From: an uncultured Blautia sp.
GTDB lineage: Bacteria > Bacillota > Clostridia > Lachnospirales > Lachnospiraceae
DNA length: 64,000 bases
Assembly: GCF_934372025.1 (NCBI RefSeq)
Contig: NZ_CAKROJ010000003.1
Coordinates: 1-64,000 of the forward strand
Direction of reading: 5' to 3'
The notes under the pieces were generated by a model, which worked only from the letters and a program-made list of their open reading frames with translations, made no database searches and had not been told where the DNA came from. Below, in pieces: positions 19,301 through 25,977 of the stretch. Made by a program: the position numbers and the translations under genes. Every line of letters starts with the position of its first letter. Position 1 is the first letter of the stretch.

Positions 19301-21215
19301 GGATCAGATGCTGCTGCAGATCATATTCATACTGTGTCGTTCCACCATTTCCGTCAATTTTTTTTATTAAATTCCACATAGCATCATATTCCATTCGGGT
19401 ACATGCTCCTTCTGGATCTATGATACAAACGGGTTTGTTCATCTCATTATACTCAATCTCTGTAACTCCACCATTAAAATCTGTTACCCTTATTATATTT
19501 CCACAGGCATCATATTTATAACGCTGCTCATTACCTTCTGCATTTCGTATACATAAAAGCTTATCATTTTCATCATATTCATAACAGGTTGAATTTCCAA
19601 AACTGTCTGTTTCTCTGATCACCTGATTTCTTTCATTATATTCGTAAGAATGTTTTCCGCCCATAGTATTTGTAACTTGCGAAATATTCCCACCCTCAGA
19701 ATATTTAATATCGATTTTGCTATTATCCGGACGAATCCATCTTATCGGACCGTTTAATTCACTATACTCATAAGTTTCTCTGTTTCCCAATGCATCTTCT
19801 GTCCAGATTTGACGATTTTTTTCATCATAAGCTGCTTTATGAATTATCTGCCCATTTAATCGAACATTTTTCAACTGATTTGTAGCAGTATAATTAATTT
19901 CTATCTTATCTTTAAGCGGAGAAATATACTTCGATAAATTTCCCTGTTTATCATAATCATAATAACTGGTGTTTCCACGCTTATCTGTGAAAGAAGTTCT
20001 TTGGTCATTCTCATTATAAGTAAAACTTTCTTCGCCGTCTTCGTATATGTTTCTGGTATTCCTATATAATTCATCATGTTCATAAATGATTCTGTTACCA
20101 TTTTGCTCTGTCATGATGACCTGATTTTTATCATCCAGATATTCATACTGCACAACACCGCCATCAGGAAATTTCTGTAAGACTGTTCTTCCGCTTTCAT
20201 CATATTCGTTTTTCAAGCTGGAAATGTCACGTGCATTTATAAGTTCTACCAGATTATAATTCTCATCATATTGATAATTAATTTCTCTACCCTGATTATC
20301 GCAAACAGACGATAATAAGTCATCCTGATATTGAAGTTGAAGTTCACGCCCCGTATAATCTCTGATCAGATTTATTTTATCATTGTCACCATATTCAAAT
20401 TCAATATAATTTCCAGCATTATCAGAAACACTTTGAAGCAGTCTGTTTCCATTATACTTCAACAATACTTTAACACCATTGTTTAATTCTATTGCCATCA
20501 AAGTACCATTGAAATCAAAAAACCATTTCTGCTGCTCACGAGTTATAACGCAATACCCATCTTTGTTTCTCTCTAAAATACTGAAAGTGCCTTTTTCTGC
20601 CTTGTATCCATTCTCATTTTTACGGAATCTCATCTCAGATGCATCTTCCTTAACCATTACTATCTGTTCGTCATCGATGTGCAAACAAACTTCCCAGTTA
20701 TGCATCCAGCCTTTTCCCAACACTCCTGATCCGGAATTTAACATGTTATAGAAAATACTAAATTCCAATTGTGATTCTGTTTCTAAATGTAAAAATGTTT
20801 TCTCATATATATAATTTCCATTACAAAGATTTACCGGGTCTTTACTATATGCACTAAAAACCAGTTTTCCGGAAAGCTTTTCACGAATCTCATTCACTTT
20901 ATCTTTCAAATCCGACAAGCTTTTAGATTTATTTGTAGTTTCTTTACCAAGGATTTTGTTTTCTGTACTTTCATATAATGTAGTAATCTGTTCCAGCGTA
21001 GATGATAATACATTAAGTCGTTCTTTCAGAGTTCCTACATTTTGAAGTTCATTATTTAGACTATGTTTCACTTGCACAATTGCATTTGAGTTCATTTTTA
21101 ACTGACTTATAACGTTTCTGATATCTTCTTCCAGACTATAAACCTCTGCTGAAAGTTTTTTTTCACGCTCTACTACATGCCTCATCCCAGAAAACTTACT
21201 TTCAAATTCAGCCAT
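16392..21215 (-). CDS. RHS-repeat protein, candidate T7SS substrate
   Basis: A 1607-aa protein. Residues 1-105 are helical and coiled-coil-like, with no Sec signal, as expected for a WXG100/LXG-like targeting head. From about 110 to 1380 it consists of dozens of YD/RHS repeats (YDxxGN, YEYDxxxR), ending in the core boundary PINRYDPTG (about 1373-1381). These form a beta-cocoon that encloses a C-terminal domain. The remaining 226 residues are Gly/Ala-rich and helical, including a GRGSMEAVWKQVMTK stretch and a short final tail; no nuclease, deaminase or other toxin motif was recognised. It is last in the T7SS cluster, and no immunity gene follows. The start has a GGAGGGG site. Confidence 0.88.
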   Translation of the reverse strand: MAEFESKFSGMRHVVEREKKLSAEVYSLEEDIRNVISQLKMNSNAIVQVKHSLNNELQNVGTLKERLNVLSSTLEQITTLYESTENKILGKETTNKSKSLSDLKDKVNEIREKLSGKLVFSAYSKDPVNLCNGNYIYEKTFLHLETESQLEFSIFYNMLNSGSGVLGKGWMHNWEVCLHIDDEQIVMVKEDASEMRFRKNENGYKAEKGTFSILERNKDGYCVITREQQKWFFDFNGTLMAIELNNGVKVLLKYNGNRLLQSVSDNAGNYIEFEYGDNDKINLIRDYTGRELQLQYQDDLLSSVCDNQGREINYQYDENYNLVELINARDISSLKNEYDESGRTVLQKFPDGGVVQYEYLDDKNQVIMTEQNGNRIIYEHDELYRNTRNIYEDGEESFTYNENDQRTSFTDKRGNTSYYDYDKQGNLSKYISPLKDKIEINYTATNQLKNVRLNGQIIHKAAYDEKNRQIWTEDALGNRETYEYSELNGPIRWIRPDNSKIDIKYSEGGNISQVTNTMGGKHSYEYNERNQVIRETDSFGNSTCYEYDENDKLLCIRNAEGNEQRYKYDACGNIIRVTDFNGGVTEIEYNEMNKPVCIIDPEGACTRMEYDAMWNLIKKIDGNGGTTQYEYDLQQHLIRVTDPEGGINQMKYDACGNMTERIDPEGGIHVIGYDSLNRPNYVKDPVSMEVKASYDALGNVTEVLYSDGTKECSEFDLLGNILSYSDREGYERKFSYDCLGNLEKIEDFAGPIEYYTYYPGGLLKKEWHMDGKSREFWYDENENIVQILENEKTRWKFSYDSMGRVIKAEQEEGICENYSYDALGNVVSVINGEGEKTSYHYNLSGLLDLVTDACGNQTSYKYDKCRQLIEICQPVEGKFDINVLNKLNQEQKEVRITRYQRDFVGNIINVIDPAGAETKYSYDKCGRITGKIDPDGNKTNCSYNLDGTVHSCLFSNGEQIIYEYDSFKHLIKANDWNGTTEIHPDIMGRVKKIINPEQETLDFEWGIRGENTKVIYPDGMQVIYKYDEGLRVTECSNGKESVEYSYYPDGKLKNKIFPEKFVQFYAYDRAGNLSELSYCDSEKQLEKISFEYDRCGRKSKIVKEGTQKEFFSYSYDPTGELIKVLKNDQPVESYSYDRFGNRVSSEIYGEHTKYQYNSVNQLISSEKNNVISKFCYDKRGNMTEEVINNMPIRQMAFDVRNRIISVKTEDIVAHYKNDCFGNRISAEWNSGAGEVYKEQYFYDATKEQDHLFCVRRNGKLTNIWRDGGILAETENQTTNYLINDEKTTPLYRFSFKESEACNTCDAFGNIISRKANSFWGFAGYRTEPTGQTLYANEREYDTSIGRFLSKDPWAGVITIPLTINAYAYCLNDPINRYDPTGQIVAWLAGGIVGAATNVVTKAAGDIVNSVAAGKWTGSSWQSYVGSATGGFVTGSTFAITGNMALAGAAGSATETFVGEGLSMVTGAKGYQKSDGYSWGKLVANTAKNAAIGAGSGYIFGKAAKYIKIPGITKGRGSMEAVWKQVMTKASKGQIANITLKTMGKGLLAYGGVKFFDQILQKGVKKTKEIAEGKFWEWLIPTVHAAEKDASDYLSQAPSAANCPAEGN

Positions 21216-21236
21216 TTCTACCCCTCCATGTTTCTC

Positions 21237-21761
21237 TTATATTTTCCCATAATCTTTTAAATTACTTTTGAGACGATCATAATTATCTGATAAGTTATCC
21301 ACAACTGTTATTTTTTTATTATGATCGCCATAAATAATAATCTCACCATTCTTTCCAAATTCAATTTTTTGAATCTCTGAAAAAGATATCTGGTAAGAAC
21401 TGTGCAATAATCTGTGAAAAACAAGCTGTGATCCATCTACATCAATTCTCCAGCTATGAAACCAGATCAGGCCACAAAAACTAAGCGTAATAAATATAAT
21501 ACTCATCCATAAATGTCCTTTAGTAACCGTAGGATTATTTTTCAGATAGAAGAAACTGAAAACACAAAATAATATAACTCCTACTATCATAAAAACCAAA
21601 ATCGCATATTTTAAAATATTTGGATACTTTACCACATAATGAACACTGTTATCATCATATTTATGACTGGTATTATCACGAGTATTCAAGTACTCCAAAA
21701 CGCCTGTTACTACGCACATAATGATCGTATAAACTACAAATTTAATAATGCCTCGACTCAT
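21237..21761 (-). CDS. Membrane protein with PH-like C-terminal domain
   Basis: A 174-aa protein with three likely membrane helices (about residues 4-22, 48-72 and 86-106). The soluble C-terminus (RIDVDGSQLVFHRLLHSSYQ onward) alternates strands like a bacterial PH-like/YcxB domain; I infer this from pattern only. It lies between the 49-aa protein and the RHS gene, 21 nt from the latter, with a good AAAGGAG site. By position it could be an accessory, chaperone or immunity-type membrane protein for the RHS protein. No functional motif decides. Confidence 0.7.
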   Translation of the reverse strand: MSRGIIKFVVYTIIMCVVTGVLEYLNTRDNTSHKYDDNSVHYVVKYPNILKYAILVFMIVGVILFCVFSFFYLKNNPTVTKGHLWMSIIFITLSFCGLIWFHSWRIDVDGSQLVFHRLLHSSYQISFSEIQKIEFGKNGEIIIYGDHNKKITVVDNLSDNYDRLKSNLKDYGKI

Positions 21762-21826
21762 ATTGCTGTCTCCTTTATTATAATAAAAATATTACTGTTA
21801 TACTCTACAGAATCTACTTATCCAGC

Positions 21827-21976
21827 TTATTTTGCAAGCATCTGCAGCTCAAAGTTTTCTGGATATATTGCGTAAACATCTGCTTTGTAAGTATTATTTT
21901 CTATTTGTCGGTGTTTCGTATTAATAAGAAGCACATTATCCCTCTTTTTGAAAAAACCGATTTTTCTTTGGCTCAT
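21827..21976 (-). CDS. Small 49-aa protein in the T7SS cluster
   Basis: An ATG at 21976 opens a 49-codon frame ending TAA at 21827. The product begins MSQRKIGFFKKRDN, is basic at the N-terminus and mixed afterwards, and has no membrane segment. It fills most of an otherwise empty 232-nt gap between two cluster genes. An AGAGG site lies about 14 bases upstream, farther than usual, so translation is uncertain. I recognise no family. Confidence 0.45.
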   Translation of the reverse strand: MSQRKIGFFKKRDNVLLINTKHRQIENNTYKADVYAIYPENFELQMLAK

Positions 21977-21993
21977 CTGATCTGGAATTACCT

Positions 21994-23373
21994 CTATTCC
22001 CTGTAGAACATCATCGGCTCCTTACCAATCATGATCTCATCACCGGATTTCAGTTTGTATTTCTTTCCAGACATCAGCTGATTCCCGTTCAGGAATGTAT
22101 GATTCGTAGAATTCAGATCGGACAGATAAAATTCCTGATCTTCAAATTCAATACAGGCATGTTTGCGGCTGATTCCTTTGTTTTCCGGAAGAACAAAATC
22201 CACTCCCCCTGTCCTTCCTATCAGAAATCGAGGTTTATTGATCAGAACAGTTCTGTTTTCTGATGGGTAATCGAGGTTTGCGGTTATACCTGTTATGCCA
22301 TTTTCTGTATGTTTTGTATGCTGAACGTTTTTCAGATTTTGTGTGTTCTTTGCTTTTTTGTCTTTTTTACTGCTGTCAGATATTTTTGTGGAAGCTGTAT
22401 TTCGTGCATTCCCTTTTGCTATATTCACGATAAGCAGTACAAGGATCACAACGCCGAGAATAATATTCAGTAATGGAAGTTTTTTCTTTTCCTTCGGTTT
22501 TTCCTGATGTTCTTTTCCCGAAATCTTAAAAGTTTCCAGGAAGGATTTCAATGATTCGCTGCTGATTGCAGTACCATCGTTTTCTCCGGCACCTGTCAGA
22601 TACACACCTGCCAGCAGACCATCACTGTACAGTAACGGTCCTCCGATACATCCTTCATCTGTCTGAATATTATGATAGAAAAAAGAAATCTCTTCCTGAT
22701 CATATTTTCCGGAAATGGTTCCCTCTGTTACCTGTACATTTTCATTGTTATAAACCCCTGGTTCTTCCTGCCTCGGATATCCAAGAAGCCAAACCTTCGT
22801 ACCTGCATCCAGGTTTTCCATATTTTTCTGCGGAAATTCAAAAGCATTTTCAAAATTAATTGTCTGTTCCAACTTCAATACTGTAAGATTTCTCTGTTCG
22901 CTCTCACCTACAATACTTGCCTTTACACGAACGTCCCCATTCAGAATCACTTCTATTTTGTCTGCAATCCGTACACTTGGTTCTGTGCTGTACTGATTTT
23001 GATTCTCTGCACTGGCTGCATTCTGTACTGCTTCTTCTGCTTTAAGTTTTTCTTTATATTCACTTTCAATAGCTTCTTTTTCTTCTGCAGAAAAACTCAG
23101 GCCGTCATGGATTGTTACAATATATACTCCAGAGTTGTCGCTGACTGCCACAAAACCGGAAAAAGACTTTGTCTGATATATAACGCTGTCACCATCCCAG
23201 CATATTGACTCAACTCGCACAATACTGTCCCTGTGAGAATCCACTGTACTTTCATTCACTTCTGAATTGTTCTCTTCAGCCTGAATTTCCCCCGGAAATC
23301 CAAACATACTGACTGTAACGAGCAAAATAAGCATCAGACAAAATATTTTTCCGGTTTTTCTTTTTACAAACAT
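21994..23373 (-). CDS. Degenerate trypsin-fold protease domain with membrane anchor and FHA domain
   Basis: A 459-aa protein from the ATG at 23373 (GAGG six bases upstream; a TTG 12 nt earlier is less likely). A signal peptide (about 9-32) is followed by an extracellular domain with a chymotrypsin/HtrA-like pattern: SGFVAVSDNSGVYIVTIHDG, then NLTVLKLEQ where the active enzymes have DLAVLK, then EGCIGGPLLYSDGLLAG where they have GNSGGPL. The catalytic Asp is Asn and the catalytic Ser is Ile, so it should not be a working protease. A membrane helix (about 299-318) and a cytoplasmic FHA domain (about 383-455; GISRKHA, LNSTNHTFLNG) follow. It links the outside to phosphothreonine reading inside. 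Confidence 0.82.
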   Translation of the reverse strand: MFVKRKTGKIFCLMLILLVTVSMFGFPGEIQAEENNSEVNESTVDSHRDSIVRVESICWDGDSVIYQTKSFSGFVAVSDNSGVYIVTIHDGLSFSAEEKEAIESEYKEKLKAEEAVQNAASAENQNQYSTEPSVRIADKIEVILNGDVRVKASIVGESEQRNLTVLKLEQTINFENAFEFPQKNMENLDAGTKVWLLGYPRQEEPGVYNNENVQVTEGTISGKYDQEEISFFYHNIQTDEGCIGGPLLYSDGLLAGVYLTGAGENDGTAISSESLKSFLETFKISGKEHQEKPKEKKKLPLLNIILGVVILVLLIVNIAKGNARNTASTKISDSSKKDKKAKNTQNLKNVQHTKHTENGITGITANLDYPSENRTVLINKPRFLIGRTGGVDFVLPENKGISRKHACIEFEDQEFYLSDLNSTNHTFLNGNQLMSGKKYKLKSGDEIMIGKEPMMFYRE

Positions 23374-23430
23374 GTATTTCCTCAAAACTTTCCTTTATAT
23401 TTTCCTGTACAAATAACCAGGAATTGACAG

Positions 23431-23456
23431 AAATGCCGATGTTTCCATCGACATTT
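23431..23456 (-). terminator. Intercistronic hairpin after the 105-aa WXG100 gene
   Basis: AAATGCCGATG and CATCGACATTT pair over 11 bp (one G-U on the minus-strand RNA) around a 4-nt loop, between the 105-aa WXG100 gene and the protease-FHA gene. Only a short U-rich stretch follows. It may partly terminate or protect the 3' end of the upstream WXG100 message. Confidence 0.55.
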
Positions 23457-23483
23457 CCCCTTTACTGTTCTACATAAATTTTA

Positions 23484-23801
23484 TTAGACAATCACATCTG
23501 AAGACAGGCTGTTTGCCAGATCTTTGTTTGCATTTTCAGCTGTGATAAACTGCTGTGCAACTTCCTGAAGATCTTTTGAATGCTCCTGAACCATTTTGTG
23601 AATACGTTCCATGTCATCCTGAAGGCCATTAAATTTATTAACATAGGATGTTGCTGCTTCACCGCTCCAAACCTGTCCGGAAAGACTTGTCACAATACTT
23701 GTCATCTGCTGAGTCAGGTTCATGATTGTGCCGCCTGTGCTCTCAAAGCTGCTAGCGGTTGACTGTAATTTTTCAGGTGTTACTCTTAAGATTCCTGCCA
23801 T
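23484..23801 (-). CDS. WXG100 protein (WSG), 105 aa
   Basis: An EsxA-like helical hairpin protein with the turn motif Trp45-Ser-Gly. The N-terminus ILRVTPEKLQSTASSFES is typical. Near the C-terminus a FITAE sequence replaces the YxxxD/E export motif, conserving the spacing. Such proteins are exported as dimers by EssC-type ATPases. It is the last of five WXG100-like genes in a row; an AGAGG site precedes the ATG. A stable hairpin follows, as expected for a protein made in high amounts. Which paralogue it pairs with cannot be read from sequence. Confidence 0.9.
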   Translation of the reverse strand: MAGILRVTPEKLQSTASSFESTGGTIMNLTQQMTSIVTSLSGQVWSGEAATSYVNKFNGLQDDMERIHKMVQEHSKDLQEVAQQFITAENANKDLANSLSSDVIV

Positions 23802-23863
23802 AATATATTCCTCTCATTTCTTTTATCTATTCTGTTTACGTTTCCTTACATTAACCGGATATA

Positions 23864-24154
23864 TTAATTGGATACGATGGAAACATTTGCCTGTTCTGCT
23901 TTTTCATAAGCTTCTGCGATCTGAAGCAGTTTCTGTGCATACTGTGCGATTGCATTATAAAAATTACTCATCTGAACAGAGTCTTTTGTAAATGCTGCAT
24001 GGAATGCATCACTGGATTCACCTTCATAACTGCTTCTGAGTGCCTGTTCTTCCTGAGTCAGAGACTCCACTGCCTTCTTAAACTGTTCATTTAACTGGTT
24101 CAGTTCCTCTGCTTTACTGATCAATGTTGCTGTGGTTACCTGAATCTCACTCAT
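23864..24154 (-). CDS. WXG100-like protein with YEG turn, 96 aa
   Basis: A 96-aa helical hairpin protein of the WXG100 superfamily in which the turn is Tyr43-Glu-Gly instead of Trp-X-Gly. The C-terminal helix has YEKAE (about residues 83-87), matching the YxxxD/E T7SS export motif. The GGGAGG site is eight bases from the ATG. It lies between the 104-aa WTG and 105-aa WSG genes and could be the heterodimer partner of either. Confidence 0.87.
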   Translation of the reverse strand: MSEIQVTTATLISKAEELNQLNEQFKKAVESLTQEEQALRSSYEGESSDAFHAAFTKDSVQMSNFYNAIAQYAQKLLQIAEAYEKAEQANVSIVSN

Positions 24155-24243
24155 AAAAGTGTCCTCCCTTGTTTATTTTGTTTTATATATGTATCCCTTT
24201 CTTTTCGGGACATTTATATACCCTTTTGATTTATTACTGTTAA

Positions 24244-24558
24244 TTAATACTCTCTGCGCTGCATGATTTCCAGCGCACGCATTTCCATATCATACGTATT
24301 TTTTGCAATTTTACGAATGGCATCGGCCGTTTTCTGTAATTTCTCGGAAGAACGGATGATTTTATCTTTCAGAAGACTACATTTTTTTACATAGCCTGTT
24401 GCATTGTCTCCCGTCCAGCTACCGGAAATCTCTGACATACAATCCTGCAGACCGGAATCTGCTGTTGTTTTTAATTCTCTTGCGATTTCACTCAATGAAT
24501 CGACCTGCCTGATTGCATTTCTATAGTCCATTTGTATCTCAAAAGCACTTTTTGCCAC
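24244..24558 (-). CDS. WXG100-like protein (WTG), 104 aa
   Basis: A 104-aa helical protein with turn motif Trp48-Thr-Gly-Asp (SWTGDNATGY). Its N-terminal helix contains QMDYRNAIRQVDSL, different from the other paralogues, and its C-terminus YDMEMRALEI lacks an acidic residue at +4, so a canonical export motif is missing. The likely start is GTG at 24558 with AAAGGAGGA upstream. This copy may be a component or partner that lacks its own signal. Confidence 0.85.
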   Translation of the reverse strand: MAKSAFEIQMDYRNAIRQVDSLSEIARELKTTADSGLQDCMSEISGSWTGDNATGYVKKCSLLKDKIIRSSEKLQKTADAIRKIAKNTYDMEMRALEIMQRREY

Positions 24559-24573
24559 AATCTGCGTCCTCCT

Positions 24574-24888
24574 TTATACGATTACATCATCCACCAATGA
24601 CATTGCCGATTCTTTTGCCTGTGTCTCGGTTTCTTTATATAGACCTGCTATTTTTAGCAGTTCTGCTGGCCGTTTCTGCAATTTGGTGATAATTTCCTGT
24701 ATCTCCGGTTCCAGAGATTCATACTGTCGGATATGTTCATTACTGGCATCACCCTCCCAGAATCCACGTGTTCTCCGGATATCCTGTCCAATCTGTTTCA
24801 GCTGTACATCGATATCTTTCAGCTTATTTTCAATATCAGATGCTGTACTGGTCAGCTTATCCGGTGTTACTTTTAATATAATTCCCAT
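24574..24888 (-). CDS. WXG100 protein (WEG), 104 aa
   Basis: A 104-aa protein with Trp44-Glu-Gly in the turn and YKETE near the C-terminus (about residues 86-90), matching YxxxD/E. The first residues (ILKVTPDKLTSTASDIE) and the final SLVDDVIV closely match those of the 105-aa paralogue (ILRVTPEKLQ, SLSSDVIV), which suggests a local duplication. A GAGGAGG site precedes the ATG; the next gene upstream ends 11 nt away. Confidence 0.9.
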   Translation of the reverse strand: MGIILKVTPDKLTSTASDIENKLKDIDVQLKQIGQDIRRTRGFWEGDASNEHIRQYESLEPEIQEIITKLQKRPAELLKIAGLYKETETQAKESAMSLVDDVIV

Positions 24889-24899
24889 GCGGCTCCTCC

Positions 24900-25202
24900 T
24901 CAGATTCTGATCTGTGAAATGATTTCTCCAACCTGCTGTTCACATTTATTATACTCTGTAACTGCATTACCCTCATATCGGATAATTTCCTGAATACCAT
25001 CACACATATTCTGAAGCTGCTGTATGTCCTCAGATACTTCCTTTGCAAAAACGGCATGTGCATCACCTTCCCACATGGAATTCAATGCACTCATTGCCTG
25101 CCAGATCTCTTCTATGCTTCGTTTTGCCTGATCAAGTCTGCCCTCTATCTCCTTACGGGTCTGATCCAGACTTCCGGTATTTACCTTGATCTTTGCTGCC
25201 AT
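24900..25202 (-). CDS. WXG100 protein (WEG), 100 aa
   Basis: A 100-aa protein with Trp44-Glu-Gly in the turn between two amphipathic helices, and YNKCE in the C-terminal helix, matching the YxxxD/E export motif. It is the first clearly canonical WXG100 gene after the LytTR-type promoter. It lies between the 122-aa helical protein and the next WEG paralogue, with short gaps that imply one transcript. Confidence 0.9.
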   Translation of the reverse strand: MAAKIKVNTGSLDQTRKEIEGRLDQAKRSIEEIWQAMSALNSMWEGDAHAVFAKEVSEDIQQLQNMCDGIQEIIRYEGNAVTEYNKCEQQVGEIISQIRI

Positions 25203-25237
25203 ATCCTCTCATCCCTTCTCTGATAAAAGTAATTACT

Positions 25238-25606
25238 TTATTTTAATTTCATATCACTGTATAAATAAACCATATCACGAATTTTACTAACATCCACTGA
25301 TTCTATCCGGCCTGAACTGTCTGATTCCATTTCTCTGTAATCAGATATTTTCTGCTCTGTAGTTTCACATCTGTCACAGATTCGTTCAAGACTGCCGGCA
25401 AGAAGAAACATTTCCCGGCGCTGTAATTCAAGTTCATCTGTCTGAACTGTCAATGTTCGCTGGAACTGTTCCACATCCTTAAACTGCTGTCTTTTCATCC
25501 AGTTTGCGATTTCCCCCAGTGAAGTTATCAGAGAATCATAGTTTCCAGCCTGTCTCTCCAGAACTTCAGTCTGTTTTCTTAACTGCCCGGTATCAATAAA
25601 ACTCAT
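25238..25606 (-). CDS. Helical T7SS-associated protein without WXG motif, 122 aa
   Basis: A soluble, almost wholly helical protein that opens the WXG100 block. WXG100 size and helix pattern are roughly kept, but the turn motif is absent (NWMKRQQF lies near the expected place) and no YxxxD/E tail is seen. I chose the second ATG (25606), since AAGGAG is about eight bases from it but only two from the first ATG. It is the first gene after the direct-repeat promoter. Candidate roles are a chaperone or a structural partner for a WXG100 protein. Confidence 0.7.
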   Translation of the reverse strand: MSFIDTGQLRKQTEVLERQAGNYDSLITSLGEIANWMKRQQFKDVEQFQRTLTVQTDELELQRREMFLLAGSLERICDRCETTEQKISDYREMESDSSGRIESVDVSKIRDMVYLYSDMKLK

Positions 25607-25632
25607 CCACATCTCTCCTTGTCGATGTATCT

Positions 25633-25701
25633 ATAGTAGCACGTAAAATCGAAATATGTCATAATTCAGACGAACGGCATGTTTTTGCAGACGAACAGCA
25701 T
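25633..25701 (-). promoter_or_regulatory. LytTR-type direct repeat and promoter for the WXG100 block
   Basis: Two 14-bp copies, CAGACGAACGGCAT (25667-25680) and CAGACGAACAGCAT (25688-25701), lie exactly 21 bp apart. On the minus strand each contains GTTCGT, close to the LytTR consensus core GTTN(A/G)(T/G), and the spacing is the usual two helical turns. Immediately downstream are TGACAT (25661-25656), a 17-bp spacer and TACTAT (25638-25633). The LytTR regulator encoded 1 kb upstream is the obvious candidate to bind here and activate the WXG100 genes. Confidence 0.6.
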
Positions 25702-25702
25702 T

Positions 25703-25951
25703 TCAGACCAGCATTAATCTGGAACCGTTTTTTATTCCACAGTCTTTCAGTGTATTATATTTTTTTAATACTTTATTCTGGTCCAGAGAACACAACATAA
25801 AATCTTCAGTTTCTCTGATTTTTCCGGATTTTGTTTCATTTCCGATCATCTCAGAAATTTCCATTGTCAGATTATCCACCGATATATTTTCATTAACCTG
25901 AAAATCATAATTTTTGTCTACAGAAGGAATATAAATATCAACCAGTATCAT
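25703..25951 (-). CDS. YukD/EsaB-like ubiquitin-fold protein
   Basis: An 82-aa protein matching the YukD/EsaB family: a beta-grasp fold starting ILVDIYIPSVDKNYDFQVNE and ending in a DCGIKNGSRLMLV turn-strand. In Firmicute T7SS loci this small cytoplasmic protein is a constant accessory of the EssC ATPase. There is no C-terminal Gly-Gly, so conjugation is not expected. GAGGTGAG precedes the ATG. It follows the EspG-like gene after 26 nt and precedes the WXG100-block promoter. Confidence 0.82.
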   Translation of the reverse strand: MILVDIYIPSVDKNYDFQVNENISVDNLTMEISEMIGNETKSGKIRETEDFMLCSLDQNKVLKKYNTLKDCGIKNGSRLMLV

Positions 25952-25977
25952 TTCTTACTCACCTCATTCTATACATT

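Noticed and set aside
16392..21215. Tandem repetition that might suggest a CRISPR or other DNA repeat array
   Set aside because: The periodicity is of protein RHS/YD repeats inside one intact open frame, with no fixed-length spacers.
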